Shown: positions 1-13,269, numbered from the stretch's first letter. The stretch is DNA of 64,000 nucleotides from Streptomyces sp. YIM 121038 (GCF_006088715.1 NZ_CP030771.1:8430001-8494000), one strand, 5' to 3'. Program-made: numbers and translations. Notes: generated by a model from the letters alone, not told the origin.

Positions 1-180
1 TTTTCGCTGATGTGTGCCGAGCGTGCCGGAAGTGGTGGATGTCTATGGCTGCTCTTTCAGATGCTCGATATCCGAAGGTACGGTCGCACGCATGCCACAG
101 CATCTGGCGATGACACAACCGTTGCGGGAAACGAGAAATCCGCCGCGCAGTGGACGTGCGGCGAGCGGGGGAGGACCGGC

Positions 181-1011
181 ATGTTGATGACAACGGAGAA
201 CGGGATTCGGTTGTCATACCACGACCAAGGCGACGCTTCGCCCGTCCTGTTATTGACCGGCACCGGGGCGCCGAGTTCAGTGTGGAACCTGCACCAGGTG
301 CCCGCGTTCCGCGCTGCCGGGTTTCGCGTGATCACCATGGACAACCGCGGGATTCCGCCCAGCGACGCCGGCACGGACGGGTTCACCATCGAGGACCTCG
401 TCGCGGACGTGGCCGCCCTGATCGAGCACCTGGGCGCGGCGCCGTGCCGCGTGGTCGGCACCTCGATGGGCTCGTACATCGCGCAGGAGCTGGCGCTTGC
501 CCGCCCCGAGCTGCTGGACACGGTCGTGCTGATGGCGGCCTGCGGCAGGAGCAGTCTCGTCCAGCGGGTGCTGGCGGAGGCCGAGGCGGAACTGATCGAA
601 CGAGTCACCGAGCTGCCGCGGGGGTACCTCGCCGCCGTTCGAGCCCTGCTCAACCTGGGGCCCGCGACGCTCACCGACGACGACCTCACCGCCGACTGGC
701 TCGACCTGCTCGAGGCGTCAGGCATGGAGGGACCGGGAGTCCGCGCTCAGCTGCTCCTGAGCGCGTTGCCCGACCGCCTCCAGGCCTACCGCGGGATCCA
801 GGTCCCCTGCCACGTCGTCTCGTTCGAGCGGGACCTCGTGGCGCCGCCGGCGGCCGGACGGGAACTGGCCGCCGCGATTCCCGGCGCAACGCACCGCACG
901 ATTCCCGGGTGCGGGCACTTCGGTTACCTGGAGAACCCGGAAGCGGTGAACCGCGAGCTGATCCGGCTCCTCCGCACCGAGTCCCGCGCGCGATGGGAGA
1001 AGACCGCATGA
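181..1011 (+). CDS. bhp: Bhp-type alpha/beta hydrolase (beta-hydroxytyrosyl-carrier thioesterase)
   Basis: Alpha/beta-hydrolase fold protein of 276 residues. The nucleophile elbow GTSMG places Ser95; an acidic residue in the stretch FERDLV and a C-terminal histidine in GCGHFGY complete a likely triad. The ATG at 181 is preceded by GGGGGAGG at good spacing; an in-frame extension back to position 10 has no homologous look and is disregarded. The gene stands directly before a stand-alone A-T NRPS and a P450, the same trio (bhp, bpsD, oxyD) that makes beta-hydroxytyrosine in vancomycin-type clusters. There the hydrolase releases beta-hydroxytyrosine from the carrier protein (established for the family). 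The assignment here rests on context plus fold; a generic hydrolase is the alternative. Confidence 0.8.
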   Translation: MLMTTENGIRLSYHDQGDASPVLLLTGTGAPSSVWNLHQVPAFRAAGFRVITMDNRGIPPSDAGTDGFTIEDLVADVAALIEHLGAAPCRVVGTSMGSYIAQELALARPELLDTVVLMAACGRSSLVQRVLAEAEAELIERVTELPRGYLAAVRALLNLGPATLTDDDLTADWLDLLEASGMEGPGVRAQLLLSALPDRLQAYRGIQVPCHVVSFERDLVAPPAAGRELAAAIPGATHRTIPGCGHFGYLENPEAVNRELIRLLRTESRARWEKTA

Positions 1012-1105
1012 CACCCCTTGAGTCAGCCCGCGCCAGTCACCCGGGTCGTGCCAGGCACCCCGTCGACACGAGCGCGGATGCCCGTGGAGCCGCGGAGGGA
1101 CAAGC

Positions 1106-2842
1106 ATGACCGGCGTGAACCAGCTGCCGTCCACGGCGCCCGCGCTGTTCGAGGCAACCGCCGCGGCGATGCCGGACCGGCCGGCGGCTGCGATGGGTGA
1201 CACCACACTGACCTACGCCGAGCTGAACGGGGAGGCCAACCGGCTCGCGCGCCGGCTCGTCGAGCACGGCGTCGGCCCGGAACGGCTGGTGGCCACGGTG
1301 ATGCCGCGGTCGATCGAGTTCGTCATCGCGGTCCTGGCCGTGCTCAAGGCCGGTGCCGCGTACGTGCCCGTCAACCCCGACTATCCGGAGGAACGCAGGC
1401 GGCAGATGCTGGACGACGCGTCAGTGCATTGCGTGTTGTCCCTGCCGGGGCAGGATGTGGCCGGCGCTCCCGCGGTCTTGCGCGTGGAACGGGAGCCGTC
1501 CCGGAGCGAGCCGAACCTGGACGACCACGACCGGCTCAGCCCCTTGCTCCCCGACCACCCCGCGTACGTCATCTACACCTCGGGCTCGACCGGACGACCG
1601 AAAGGCGTGCTGGTCACGCACCGCGGGATCCCGAACCTGGCCGCCGATTACGTGCGCCGCCAGCGGCAACTGCCGGACAGCAGGTTGTTGGCGTTCGCGT
1701 CACCCAGCTTCGACGCCTCCGTCGCCGAGTTCTGGCCGATCTGGCTGGCCGGCGGCTGTCTGGTGCTGGCTCCCGCGTCGGACCTGGTCCCGGGCGAGCC
1801 GCTCGCCCGGCTCGTGCGTGACCAGGGCATCACCCACATCACCCTGCCACCGACCGCGCTGACGCCGCTGGAGGAGGCCGGCGGCTTACCCGCAGGGCTG
1901 ACCCTCCTGGTCGCGGGTGAGGCGTGCCCGGCACCGGTCGCGAAACGCTGGGCCACCGACCGCGTGATGATCAACGCGTACGGCCCGACCGAGGCCACCG
2001 TCGCGGTGACCGCGAGCGAGCCGCTGACCGGTGAGGGAACGCCGCCGATCGGCAGGCCGATCACCGGCGTCCGTACGTACGTTCTGGATGACCGGATGAG
2101 GGTCGTCCCGGACGGGGACGTGGGTGAGCTGTACATGACCGGCCCCGGCCTCGCCCGCGGATACCTGCACCGACCGGCGGCGACCGCGCAGCGGTTCCTG
2201 CCGGACCCGTTCGGCGGTCCGGGCGCCCGCATGTACCGCACCGGCGACCGGGTGCGGGCGCGATCGGACGGCCAGCTCGTCTTCGTCGGCCGCGCCGACG
2301 ACCAGCTGAAGGTCCGTGGTCACCGGATCGAGCCGGGCGAGGTCGAGGCTGCCCTGTTCGACGTGGACGGGGTGGCCCAGGCGGTGGTGATCGAGCACGA
2401 GAACAGGCTGGTCGCGTATGTGGTCGCCACGGCGGGCGCGCCGGTGGCCGTCGAACACCTCCTGGCCCGGCTGCGCCGGCGGTTGCCCTCCTACCTGGTA
2501 CCCGACGTGGTCGTCGACCTGCCGCGGCTGCCGACGTCGCCGAACGGCAAGGTCGACCGAGCCGCCCTGCCCGAGCCCGAGAGCGCCCCACGCGCCACAG
2601 CGGGGCGAGCGCCGAACACGCCCACGGAGACCCTCCTGGCCACGTTGTTCGCCGAAGTGCTCGGCGTCAGCAGCGTCGGCGTCGAGGACAGCTTCTTCGA
2701 GGTCGGCGGCCACTCGCTGCTCGCGACTCGGCTGGTGGCCCGCATCCGCGAGAGCTTCAACGTGCGGCTGCGAGTGCAGGCCTTCTTCAACGCGCCGACC
2801 GTGGCACAACTCGCCAAGGTGCTCGACGGCGCACCGACGTGA
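1106..2842 (+). CDS. bpsD: Stand-alone NRPS, adenylation-carrier didomain (BpsD-type, tyrosine activating)
   Basis: 578-residue didomain. Adenylation core motifs are complete: [14 protein letters not shown] near residue 154, FDASVAEF (pocket residues Asp235, Ala236, Ala239 in GrsA numbering), NAYGPTEAT, YRTGDRVR, and NGKVDR near the end. A carrier domain follows with the phosphopantetheine serine in VGGHSLLA near residue 536. No condensation, epimerisation or thioesterase domain is present. It starts at an ATG 7 bp after GGAGGGA. In balhimycin- and vancomycin-type pathways such a protein loads tyrosine for beta-hydroxylation by OxyD on the carrier and release by Bhp; those two genes flank it here. 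The substrate is inferred from context, since the full pocket code was not aligned. Confidence 0.85.
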   Translation: MTGVNQLPSTAPALFEATAAAMPDRPAAAMGDTTLTYAELNGEANRLARRLVEHGVGPERLVATVMPRSIEFVIAVLAVLKAGAAYVPVNPDYPEERRRQMLDDASVHCVLSLPGQDVAGAPAVLRVEREPSRSEPNLDDHDRLSPLLPDHPAYVIYTSGSTGRPKGVLVTHRGIPNLAADYVRRQRQLPDSRLLAFASPSFDASVAEFWPIWLAGGCLVLAPASDLVPGEPLARLVRDQGITHITLPPTALTPLEEAGGLPAGLTLLVAGEACPAPVAKRWATDRVMINAYGPTEATVAVTASEPLTGEGTPPIGRPITGVRTYVLDDRMRVVPDGDVGELYMTGPGLARGYLHRPAATAQRFLPDPFGGPGARMYRTGDRVRARSDGQLVFVGRADDQLKVRGHRIEPGEVEAALFDVDGVAQAVVIEHENRLVAYVVATAGAPVAVEHLLARLRRRLPSYLVPDVVVDLPRLPTSPNGKVDRAALPEPESAPRATAGRAPNTPTETLLATLFAEVLGVSSVGVEDSFFEVGGHSLLATRLVARIRESFNVRLRVQAFFNAPTVAQLAKVLDGAPT

Positions 2843-2856
2843 CCTGGAGACCATCC

Positions 2857-4056
2857 ATGCGGATGACGAAAGCCGCCGAAGAGGTTGATCTCGGCAACCC
2901 CGATCTGTACACGACGCTCGACCGGCACACCCGCTGGCGCGCGCTCGCGGCGGACGACGCGATGGTGTGGAGCGAACCGGGCAGTTCGCCGGGCGGGTTC
3001 TGGTCCGTGTTCTCGCACCGGGCATGTGCCGCGGTCCTCGCGCCCACCGCGCCGTTCACCTCCGAGTACGGAATGATGATCGGGTTCGACCGTGACCATC
3101 CGGACACCTCGGGCGGCCGGATGATGGTCGTCTCCGAACAGCAGCAGCACCGCAGGCTGCGCAGGCTGGTAGGACCGCTGCTCTCCAGAGCGGCTGCGCA
3201 GGGGCTCGCGGAGCGAGTGCGGACCGAGGTGGACAGCGTGCTCGACCAGGCGCTCGACGGCGGGGTGTGCGACGTGGCCCCGGCGATCGGCTCACGCGTC
3301 CCCGCCGCGGTCGTGTGCGACATCCTCGGCGTACCGGCCGAGGACCAGGACTTGCTCATCGAGCTGACCAATCACGCGTTCGGTGGTGCGGACGAATGGT
3401 TCGACGGGATGACGCCGCGTCAGGCACACACCGAGATCCTCGTCTACTTCCACGAGTTGATCGCCGGACGCCGCGAGCGCCCCGGCGCCGACCTCGTCAG
3501 CACGCTGGTGGCAGATGACAGCCTCACCACCGACGACGCTCTGCTCAACTGCGACAACGTACTGATCGGGGGCAACGAGACCACCCGGCACGCGATCACC
3601 GGTGCGGTGCACGCGCTCGCCACGGTGCCCGGCCTGCTGACCGACCTGCGCGACGGGGGCGCGGACGTCGACACCGTCGTGGAGGAGGTGTTGCGCTGGA
3701 CCTCGCCGGCGATGCACGTGCTCCGGGTGACGACCGGCGAGGTCACGGTCAACGGCCATCACCTGCTGCCCGGCACGCCGGTGGTCGCGTGGCTGCCCGC
3801 CGCGAACAGGGATCCCGCCGTGTTCGACGACCCCGACGCGTTCCGCCCCGGGCGAAGGCCCAATCGGCACATCACGTTCGGCCACGGGGTGCACCACTGC
3901 CTCGGTTCCGCACTCGCCCGGATCGAGCTGTCGGTCGTGTTGCGCGTGCTGGCCGAGCGGGTGTCACGGGTGGAACTGGTGCGGGAGCCCACCTGGTTGC
4001 GCGCGATCGCCGTGCAGGGGTACCGGGAACTCCCGGTGCGATTCACGGGGCGTTGA
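2857..4056 (+). CDS. oxyD: Cytochrome P450, OxyD-type tyrosyl-carrier beta-hydroxylase
   Basis: 399-residue P450. The heme-ligand loop FGHGVHHCLGSALARIE holds the cysteine thiolate, the I-helix reads IGGNETTRH (acid-alcohol pair Glu-Thr, with Gly-Asn in place of the usual Ala-Gly-His), and the K-helix ExxR appears as EEVLRW. The ATG at 2857 follows CTGGAG by 7 bp; the GTG at 2839, overlapping the NRPS stop, is an in-frame alternative. OxyD-family P450s hydroxylate the beta-carbon of tyrosine while it is bound to the carrier domain of the partner NRPS, which is the gene immediately upstream. The position in the bhp-NRPS-P450 trio distinguishes it from the crosslinking Oxy enzymes, none of which is in the window. 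Confidence 0.85.
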   Translation: MRMTKAAEEVDLGNPDLYTTLDRHTRWRALAADDAMVWSEPGSSPGGFWSVFSHRACAAVLAPTAPFTSEYGMMIGFDRDHPDTSGGRMMVVSEQQQHRRLRRLVGPLLSRAAAQGLAERVRTEVDSVLDQALDGGVCDVAPAIGSRVPAAVVCDILGVPAEDQDLLIELTNHAFGGADEWFDGMTPRQAHTEILVYFHELIAGRRERPGADLVSTLVADDSLTTDDALLNCDNVLIGGNETTRHAITGAVHALATVPGLLTDLRDGGADVDTVVEEVLRWTSPAMHVLRVTTGEVTVNGHHLLPGTPVVAWLPAANRDPAVFDDPDAFRPGRRPNRHITFGHGVHHCLGSALARIELSVVLRVLAERVSRVELVREPTWLRAIAVQGYRELPVRFTGR

Positions 4057-4109
4057 GCGGGGGGGGTCCGCCGGATCGTTCCGTGCGAAGCGAAGTGCGT
4101 TCCGGGACC

Positions 4110-4126
4110 GCGCGCCGTCGGCGCGC
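4110..4126. terminator. Short GC hairpin between the P450 and hmaS
   Basis: GCGCGCC and GGCGCGC form a perfect 7-bp stem around a GTC loop in the 122-167 bp gap between oxyD and hmaS. It could be a terminator or attenuator separating the beta-hydroxytyrosine trio from the hydroxyphenylglycine genes. No T-run follows, as is common in high-GC actinobacteria. A weak TTGAAG motif near 4145 may belong to a promoter for hmaS. Confidence 0.35.
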
Positions 4127-4178
4127 CGACGTCAAACGGACACCGTTGAAGCGAATGTAACTCGCAGTCATGCTGTGA

Positions 4179-6358
<2,180 letters not shown>

Positions 6359-6438
6359 TGCTCCGCGAGAGGTGCTGGCGTCCGGCATCTGATGCCTCGG
6401 GAATGCCCGCCCCCGCCAACACGAGGCGGCCAAGCCGC

Positions 6439-6459
6439 GTTCACAGTGTCCATTTGAAC
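6439..6459. promoter_or_regulatory. Weak inverted repeat upstream of dpgA
   Basis: GTTCA and TGAAC arms are separated by 11 bp in the 166-bp gap between hmo and dpgA, about 65 bp before the dpgA start. This gap is the likeliest place for a dpg operon promoter. The arms are short, so a regulator site is only a suggestion. It was not matched to the StrR-type sites known in glycopeptide clusters. Confidence 0.25.
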
Positions 6460-6524
6460 CTGCGAAAGGTGAGATTGATGACCGCGTCACAGATAAGGCC
6501 AGTACGCCGTAGCAAGCTCAGGAC

Positions 6525-7636
6525 ATGGGGCTGGATGTATCGATGACTATCAGTATTGCTCCGGCTGCGGATCTTTCCGCTCTCACCGGACTCACCGAGA
6601 TCACCAGGCTCGCAGGGGTCGGGACCGCGGTGTCCGACACCTCGTACTCTCAATCCGAGCTGCTCGAAATCCTCGACATCGAGGATCCGAGAATCCGATC
6701 GGTCTTCCTCAACAGCGCGATTGATCGGCGCTTTCTCACGCTTCCGCCGGAGGGCCCTGGCGGAGTGCGCGTACCCGAACCCCAGGGTGATCTGCTGGAC
6801 AAACACAAGAAGATCGCTGTCGAAATGGGGTGCAGTGCGCTTGAGGCTTGCCTGAAGTCGGCGGGATCGAGTCTTCAGGACCTGCGTCACCTGTGCTGCG
6901 TCACCTCGACCGGCTATCTGACTCCCGGCCTGAGCGCACTGATCATCCGTGAACTCGGTATAGACCCGCACTGCAGCCGTTCGGACATCGTGGGCATGGG
7001 ATGCAACGCGGGTCTGAACGCGCTCAACGTGGTCGCGGGCTGGTCCGCGGCACACCCGGGTGAACTCGGTGTCGTCCTGTGCAGCGAGGCGTGCTCCGCC
7101 GCGTATGCCCTGGACGGCACGATGCGGACCGCGGTGGTCAACAGTCTGTTCGGCGAAGGAGCCGCCGCCCTCGCCGTCACCTCCGGTGACGCGAGGGTGC
7201 CCGGCCCACGCGTGCTGAAGTTCGCGAGCTACATCATCACCGACGCGATCGACGCGATGCGCTACGAATGGGACCGGGCACAGGACCGGTTCAGCTTCTT
7301 CCTCGACCCGCAGATTCCCTACGTGGTCGGCGCGCACGCTGAGATCGTCGTCGACCGCCTGCTGTCCGGAACGGGGCTGCGCCGCAGCGACATCAGCCAG
7401 TGGCTGGTGCACTCCGGCGGCAAGAAGGTGATCGACGCCGTCGTGGTCAACCTCGGCCTGAGTCGGCACGACGCTCGGCACACCACCGGTGTGCTTCGCG
7501 ACTACGGCAATCTCTCCAGCGGCTCCTTCATCTTCTCCTACGAGCGACTCGCCGAAGAGGACGTCGCTCGGCCCGGTGACTACGGCGTGCTGATGACCAT
7601 GGGGCCCGGCTCCTCGATCGAGACGGCGCTGATCCA

Positions 7637-7643
<7 letters not shown>
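6525..7643 (+). CDS. dpgA: DpgA, type III polyketide synthase for 3,5-dihydroxyphenylacetyl-CoA
   Basis: 372-residue chalcone-synthase-like enzyme. The active-site cysteine is Cys160 in VGMGCNAGL; the catalytic histidine and asparagine lie in VHSGGKKV and DYGNLSSGS; the C-terminal GxGPG loop reads MGPGSSIE. DpgA condenses four malonyl-CoA units to 3,5-dihydroxyphenylacetyl-CoA, the precursor of 3,5-dihydroxyphenylglycine. The sequence looks very close to glycopeptide DpgA along its full length. The ATG at 6525 follows a weak AGGA; ATG 6543 is an alternative. The dpgB start overlaps its stop, as in known dpg operons. Confidence 0.95.
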
Positions 7644-9606
<1,963 letters not shown>

Positions 9607-9632
9607 CTGGATCCGTCATCCGGTACGTCAGG

Positions 9633-9680
9633 CCGGTAGCCGGTAGCCGGTAGCCGGTAGCCGGTAGCCGGTAACCGGTA
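9633..9680. repeat. 7-bp tandem repeat (CCGGTAG)n
   Basis: Five perfect copies of CCGGTAG are followed by one CCGGTAA and a partial CCGGTA. The array begins 27 bp after the dpgC stop, exactly where dpgD would be expected to start. A 7-bp unit cannot keep a reading frame, so this is probably a replication-slippage tract that formed in or replaced the dpgD start region. Confidence 0.9.
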
Positions 9681-9879
9681 TGCCAAGAAGGTCCGTGTCG
9701 CCCGTGTCACCCTTGACCGGCCCGAGGCGCTGAACGCCCTCGACCGGCCCCGCACGTCGGCCTCGGCGAGATCTGGAGCAGCGCCGAGGCCAACCCGGAC
9801 GTGCGGGTAGCGGTGCCGACCGGTGCGGGCGAGCGGGCCTTCTCGGTGACGTGGACATCAAGGAGCGGGCCGCCCTGAG
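9681..9879 (+). pseudogene. dpgD: dpgD remnant, frameshifted and truncated enoyl-CoA hydratase
   Basis: No long open frame exists here, but crotonase/DpgD signatures survive in different frames. One frame reads KKVRVARVTLDRPEALNAL, a typical crotonase N-terminal strand. A second gives GLGEIWSSAEANPDVRVAV and TGAGERAFSV. A third gives DVDIKERAAL. These match, in order, the first 80 or so residues expected of DpgD, the enoyl-CoA hydratase that follows dpgC in complete dpgABCD operons. At least two frame changes plus loss of about two thirds of the gene make a functional product impossible. The rest of the gene, including the oxyanion-hole region, was not found. Confidence 0.8.
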
Positions 9880-10065
9880 ACGGCGGAGACCCAACGGTGC
9901 TGCCTCCGCTCCCTGTTGCACGTGCGGCAGCCGCCCAGGCCGCGCACAGCGGCCCTCGACCTGATGTGGCGTGCGACCAGGGCAGACGCCGATCCCTCGC
10001 TGTTCTCTGTCCGGTCCGTCACTGACGACAGCCTTTGGCATCCGACTCAGGGGGACTCCATTCCC

Positions 10066-11397
10066 ATGCAGGACCACATGTCCTTGGCCGTGCGCGACAG
10101 CAACCTCGAACTGGCGCTCGACGTGCTTCCCGCACTGGCGGTCATCTTGCTCGCGGCGGCCGTGATCGGCAGGCTCGCGGTCGTGCTCGGACAGCCGCGG
10201 GTGCTCGGCGAAATCGTGGCCGGCATCCTGCTGGGCCCGACCCTGTTCGGCTGGCTGGCGCCCGACCTCCAGGCGGATGTCTTCCCGGCGGAGGCACGGT
10301 CGGTGCTGTACGTCCTGAGCACCATCGGGCTGACCCTCTACATGTTCCTCGTCGGCGCCGGTCTCGACCACGGCCGGCAGGAGTCCGATCGCAAGCACCA
10401 CCCGGCGGTCCTTGCCGTCTCGGGGTTCCTGCCCTCCCTCGTCCTCGGCGGTCTCGTCGGCCTGCTGATGTGGGACGACGTCTCGCGCGAGGACGTCAGC
10501 CGGTGGGAGTTCGCCCTCTTCGTAGGCGGTGCGCTGTCCCTCACAGCGCTCCCCATGCTGGCCCGCATGCTGTACGAGCGGGGTCTGCAGAACTCCCGCC
10601 TGGGGCGGCTGTCCTTGGTCGCCGCCTCGATCGACGACGCGGCGGCCTGGTGCTTCCTGGCCACGCTGACGGCTGTGCACACCGGCTCCGGGGCCGCCGA
10701 CGCTCTGCCCATGATCGGCTACAGCATTCTGTTCACCGTCGTGATGCTGCTCGGGGTGTCCCGGCTGCTGCGGCCGCTGGCGCGGCACGTCGGCCGACAG
10801 GGCACGCTGAGTCCCGGCGTGATGTACGTCGTCGTCATCGTCCCGATCGTCTGCGGATACCTCACCGACCTGATCGGGATCTACTCGGTCTTCGGCGGTT
10901 TCATCGCCGGCCTGGCCATGCCCCGCGACCCGCAGTTCCGCCAAGCGCTGCACAGCCGGATGATGGACACCGTCTCCACGCTGCTGCTGCCCATCTTCTT
11001 CGCCCTGTCCGGCCTCACCACCGACCTGCGGAGCCTCTCGGCCGCCACCCTGCTGTTCGGCGTCGCCGCGCTGCTGGCGGGATTCGCGGGCAAGTACCTC
11101 GGCAGCGCCCTGGCCATGAAGAAACTCCGCTTCAGCTGGCGCGAGGCCTTCGCGGTGGGAGGGCTGATGAACGCCCGCGGCATGATGATCATCGTCTTCA
11201 TCAACATCGGCTTGGCGCAGGGCCTGATCACCAAGCCGGTGTTCTCTGTTCTCGTCATGGTCGCCGTCATCACGAGCGCTGCGGTCCTGCCACTGTACCG
11301 CCGGGCGCTCCCGCGACACCTGGAGTTGCACCTCGGCAGCGAAGCGCCCCCTCCGGCGCCGGCACCACGCCCCCTGACGACAACCGACGTGCACTGA
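10066..11397 (+). CDS. CPA2-family cation/proton antiporter
   Basis: 443-residue polytopic membrane protein with about 12 hydrophobic segments. The N-terminal helices contain VLGQPRVLGEIVAGILLGPTLFG, the typical Na+/H+ exchanger/KefB opening, and a conserved acidic pair appears in the segment AASIDDAAAW. A short charged tail (HLGSEAPPPAP) follows the last helix. ATG 10066 is chosen because CAGGGGGA precedes it at good spacing; 50 in-frame upstream residues look non-coding. Putative ion antiporters of this type occur in several glycopeptide gene clusters, where export or tolerance roles have been proposed. The substrate cannot be told from sequence. Confidence 0.85.
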   Translation: MQDHMSLAVRDSNLELALDVLPALAVILLAAAVIGRLAVVLGQPRVLGEIVAGILLGPTLFGWLAPDLQADVFPAEARSVLYVLSTIGLTLYMFLVGAGLDHGRQESDRKHHPAVLAVSGFLPSLVLGGLVGLLMWDDVSREDVSRWEFALFVGGALSLTALPMLARMLYERGLQNSRLGRLSLVAASIDDAAAWCFLATLTAVHTGSGAADALPMIGYSILFTVVMLLGVSRLLRPLARHVGRQGTLSPGVMYVVVIVPIVCGYLTDLIGIYSVFGGFIAGLAMPRDPQFRQALHSRMMDTVSTLLLPIFFALSGLTTDLRSLSAATLLFGVAALLAGFAGKYLGSALAMKKLRFSWREAFAVGGLMNARGMMIIVFINIGLAQGLITKPVFSVLVMVAVITSAAVLPLYRRALPRHLELHLGSEAPPPAPAPRPLTTTDVH

Positions 11398-11540
11398 TGT
11401 GCGCGTACCCGCCGGAGGCACGTGGCCGGGGCGGCTTCGGCCGGCCAATGAGGCGGCGCGGATCGACCGAATTCCGCTCCCCGCCGTGGAGCCACCGGCC
11501 GGGGGCGGCCGGAACCAGCTCCTGAGCCGCCGGGTGGTGA

Positions 11541-11570
11541 CATATCGTCGGCATATTGAGAATCGCATAC
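11541..11570. promoter_or_regulatory. CATAT direct repeats in an AT-rich promoter-like patch
   Basis: CATAT occurs at 11541 and 11552 (11-bp spacing), with CATAC at 11566. The patch is unusually AT-rich for this genome and lies about 35-60 bp before the FemX-type gene. Eleven-bp direct repeats are typical of OmpR-family response-regulator sites, and VanR belongs to that family. The link to VanR is conjecture. Confidence 0.3.
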
Positions 11571-11604
11571 ACCCCGGCAACACCCCACTACATTGACTGA
11601 TGAC

Positions 11605-12771
11605 ATGTCCTTCAACCTCCCCAGCGAAGCAATGCGACCTACAGCCGTGAAACCGGTGGTCATGCCGATCACCGCCGCCGAGCACATGGCCTTCGTACGG
11701 GCCCAGAGGTCGGTCAGCTTTCTGCAGACCCCGGCATGGGGCGGCGTCAAGACCGAGTGGCGCAGCGAGTCCCTCGGCTGGTTCGAGGGGCGGCGTCTGG
11801 TCGGTGCTGGGCTCGTCCTGCACCGCCCCGTGCCGAGGCTCGACCGCTTCACGCTGGCGTATCTGCCCGAGGGCCCGGTCATCGACTGGAGCGGCGACAT
11901 CGGTGCTTGGCTCGATCCACTGGCGGCCCACCTCAAGGCCCACGGCGCGTTCGCGATCCGGCTCGGCCCGCCGGTGCGCACACACACCTGGAGCGCAGCC
12001 CAGGTCAAGGAGGGCATCGCCGACCCGGGCAGCAAACGGCTCACCGAAATCTCCGGCCACTGGACCGACCCGGTCGGTGCCCGCGTGGCCAGCAGGCTCC
12101 GGGGCGCCGGCTGGCTGCCGCAGAGCCCGGAGGACGGGTTCGGGGTCGGGCACCCACAGTTCAAGTACGAGATCCCGCTGGTAGGCAGGACCGAGGACGA
12201 ACTGCTCAGGGGCATGAACCAGCAGTGGCGCCGCAACATCAAGAAGTCGGCCAAGGAGGGAGTCGAGGTCACGGTCGGCGACAGGGGTCCGGAGGACCTC
12301 AAGGCATTCCACGACCTCTACGTCCACACCGCCGAGCGCGACCGCTTCACACCCCGGCCGCTGCGCTACTTCGAGACCATGTTCGCGGCGCTGAGTGCCG
12401 AGGACCCCGAGCGGATCAAGCTCTACCTGGCCCGCCACCAGGGCGACTTGGCCGCCGCCACGGTCCTGGTCCGCGTCGGCGCCCACGCTGTGTATGCCTA
12501 TGGCGCCTCCTCCACCGCGAAGCGCGAGGTGCGTGCCTCCAACGCCTGCCAGTGGGCGATGATCCGCGACTCGCTCGCTGCCGGCTGCGACGTCTACGAC
12601 CTGCGTGGCATCACCCCCACCCTCGACGCCGACGACCCGCACGTCGGCCTTGTCCAGTTCAAAGTCGGCACCGGCGGTCAGGCGACGCGGTACGTCGGCG
12701 AGTGGGACCTGCCGCTGCGGCCGATGGTCTACCGGGCCTTCGACCTCTATATGAGGCGGCGCGGCCGCTGA
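11605..12771 (+). CDS. FemX/FemABX-family peptidyltransferase, VanK-like candidate
   Basis: 388-residue FemABX protein (two GNAT-like folds). Hallmarks shared with Streptomyces FemX are SFLQTPAWGGVKTEWRSESL near the N-terminus, NQQWRRNIKKSAKEGVEV in the middle, and YDLRGI followed by GLVQFKVGTGG near the end. FemX uses glycyl-tRNA to add the first glycine bridge residue to lipid II. In S. coelicolor the paralogue VanK is needed to glycylate D-Ala-D-Lac-ended precursors in vancomycin resistance. The position beside glycopeptide genes favours a VanK-like role over housekeeping FemX. The start is uncertain: TTG 11593, ATG 11605 and ATG 11632 are in frame and none has a clear ribosome site, so a leaderless message is possible. 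Confidence 0.85.
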   Translation: MSFNLPSEAMRPTAVKPVVMPITAAEHMAFVRAQRSVSFLQTPAWGGVKTEWRSESLGWFEGRRLVGAGLVLHRPVPRLDRFTLAYLPEGPVIDWSGDIGAWLDPLAAHLKAHGAFAIRLGPPVRTHTWSAAQVKEGIADPGSKRLTEISGHWTDPVGARVASRLRGAGWLPQSPEDGFGVGHPQFKYEIPLVGRTEDELLRGMNQQWRRNIKKSAKEGVEVTVGDRGPEDLKAFHDLYVHTAERDRFTPRPLRYFETMFAALSAEDPERIKLYLARHQGDLAAATVLVRVGAHAVYAYGASSTAKREVRASNACQWAMIRDSLAAGCDVYDLRGITPTLDADDPHVGLVQFKVGTGGQATRYVGEWDLPLRPMVYRAFDLYMRRRGR

Positions 12772-13068
12772 ACCACACAGCCGCGGCTTCGTCGGGACGC
12801 GCCCGAGGGGAGCCTCGACCTGTCACATCGCCTGCGGCAAGGCGGCCGCGTATCCACCGGACCCGCCGCCGCCCGCTCTCCCGCGCTGTCGCCGCCGGGT
12901 TCGAGCATTTCGCCGAGGACGGTGATGCGGCGCCCGATTGCCTGGTGTACGCCCAGGAGCGGCAGCCCGAGGTGAGCCGAGATGGCGGGGGTCCGCCACA
13001 CCGGCACCATCACACTCATCGGTGACGAGCCAGGGCACCGACGATCACGACTCGATCGGGCGTGGCGG
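12772..13068. other. Gap downstream of femX without a convincing gene
   Basis: About 300 bp lie between the convergent femX-like and ferredoxin genes. Open frames exist on both strands, but none has a ribosome site, a plausible domain or clear codon bias. The minus-strand frame ending near 12747 could be a remnant, but I do not recognise it. Confidence 0.4.
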
Positions 13069-13269
13069 TTACGACGACTCCCCGACCTGGATCGCTGCCC
13101 CAGGGCACATCATGGCCGACTCGCGTACGGCGTCGTGGAGTTCGGAGGGCGGAGTGTCATCGAGGAGTGCGACCGTGCCGTCCTCGTCCCGCTGGTCGAA
13201 GACCTCGGGGGCGAGCATCACGCACTGCCCCGAGGCAACACAGCTGGGAACGTCGACCTTAACGCGCAT
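13069..13269 (-). CDS. [3Fe-4S] ferredoxin (P450 redox partner type)
   Basis: 66-residue ferredoxin reading MRVKVDVPSCVASGQCVM at the start, with a CX5C motif and a later MMCPGAAI, the three-cysteine pattern of actinobacterial [3Fe-4S] ferredoxins that pass electrons to P450s. The start ATG follows AAGGA at good spacing. Such genes normally sit next to a P450, but the flanking DNA here shows none, so the original partner may have been lost. It could serve OxyD or other P450s encoded elsewhere. Confidence 0.85.
   Translation of the reverse strand: MRVKVDVPSCVASGQCVMLAPEVFDQRDEDGTVALLDDTPPSELHDAVRESAMMCPGAAIQVGESS

Noticed and set aside
9628..12642. Minus-strand open frame of about 1000 codons opposite the antiporter and femX.
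   Set aside because: No domain and low complexity; both plus-strand genes are clear family members.
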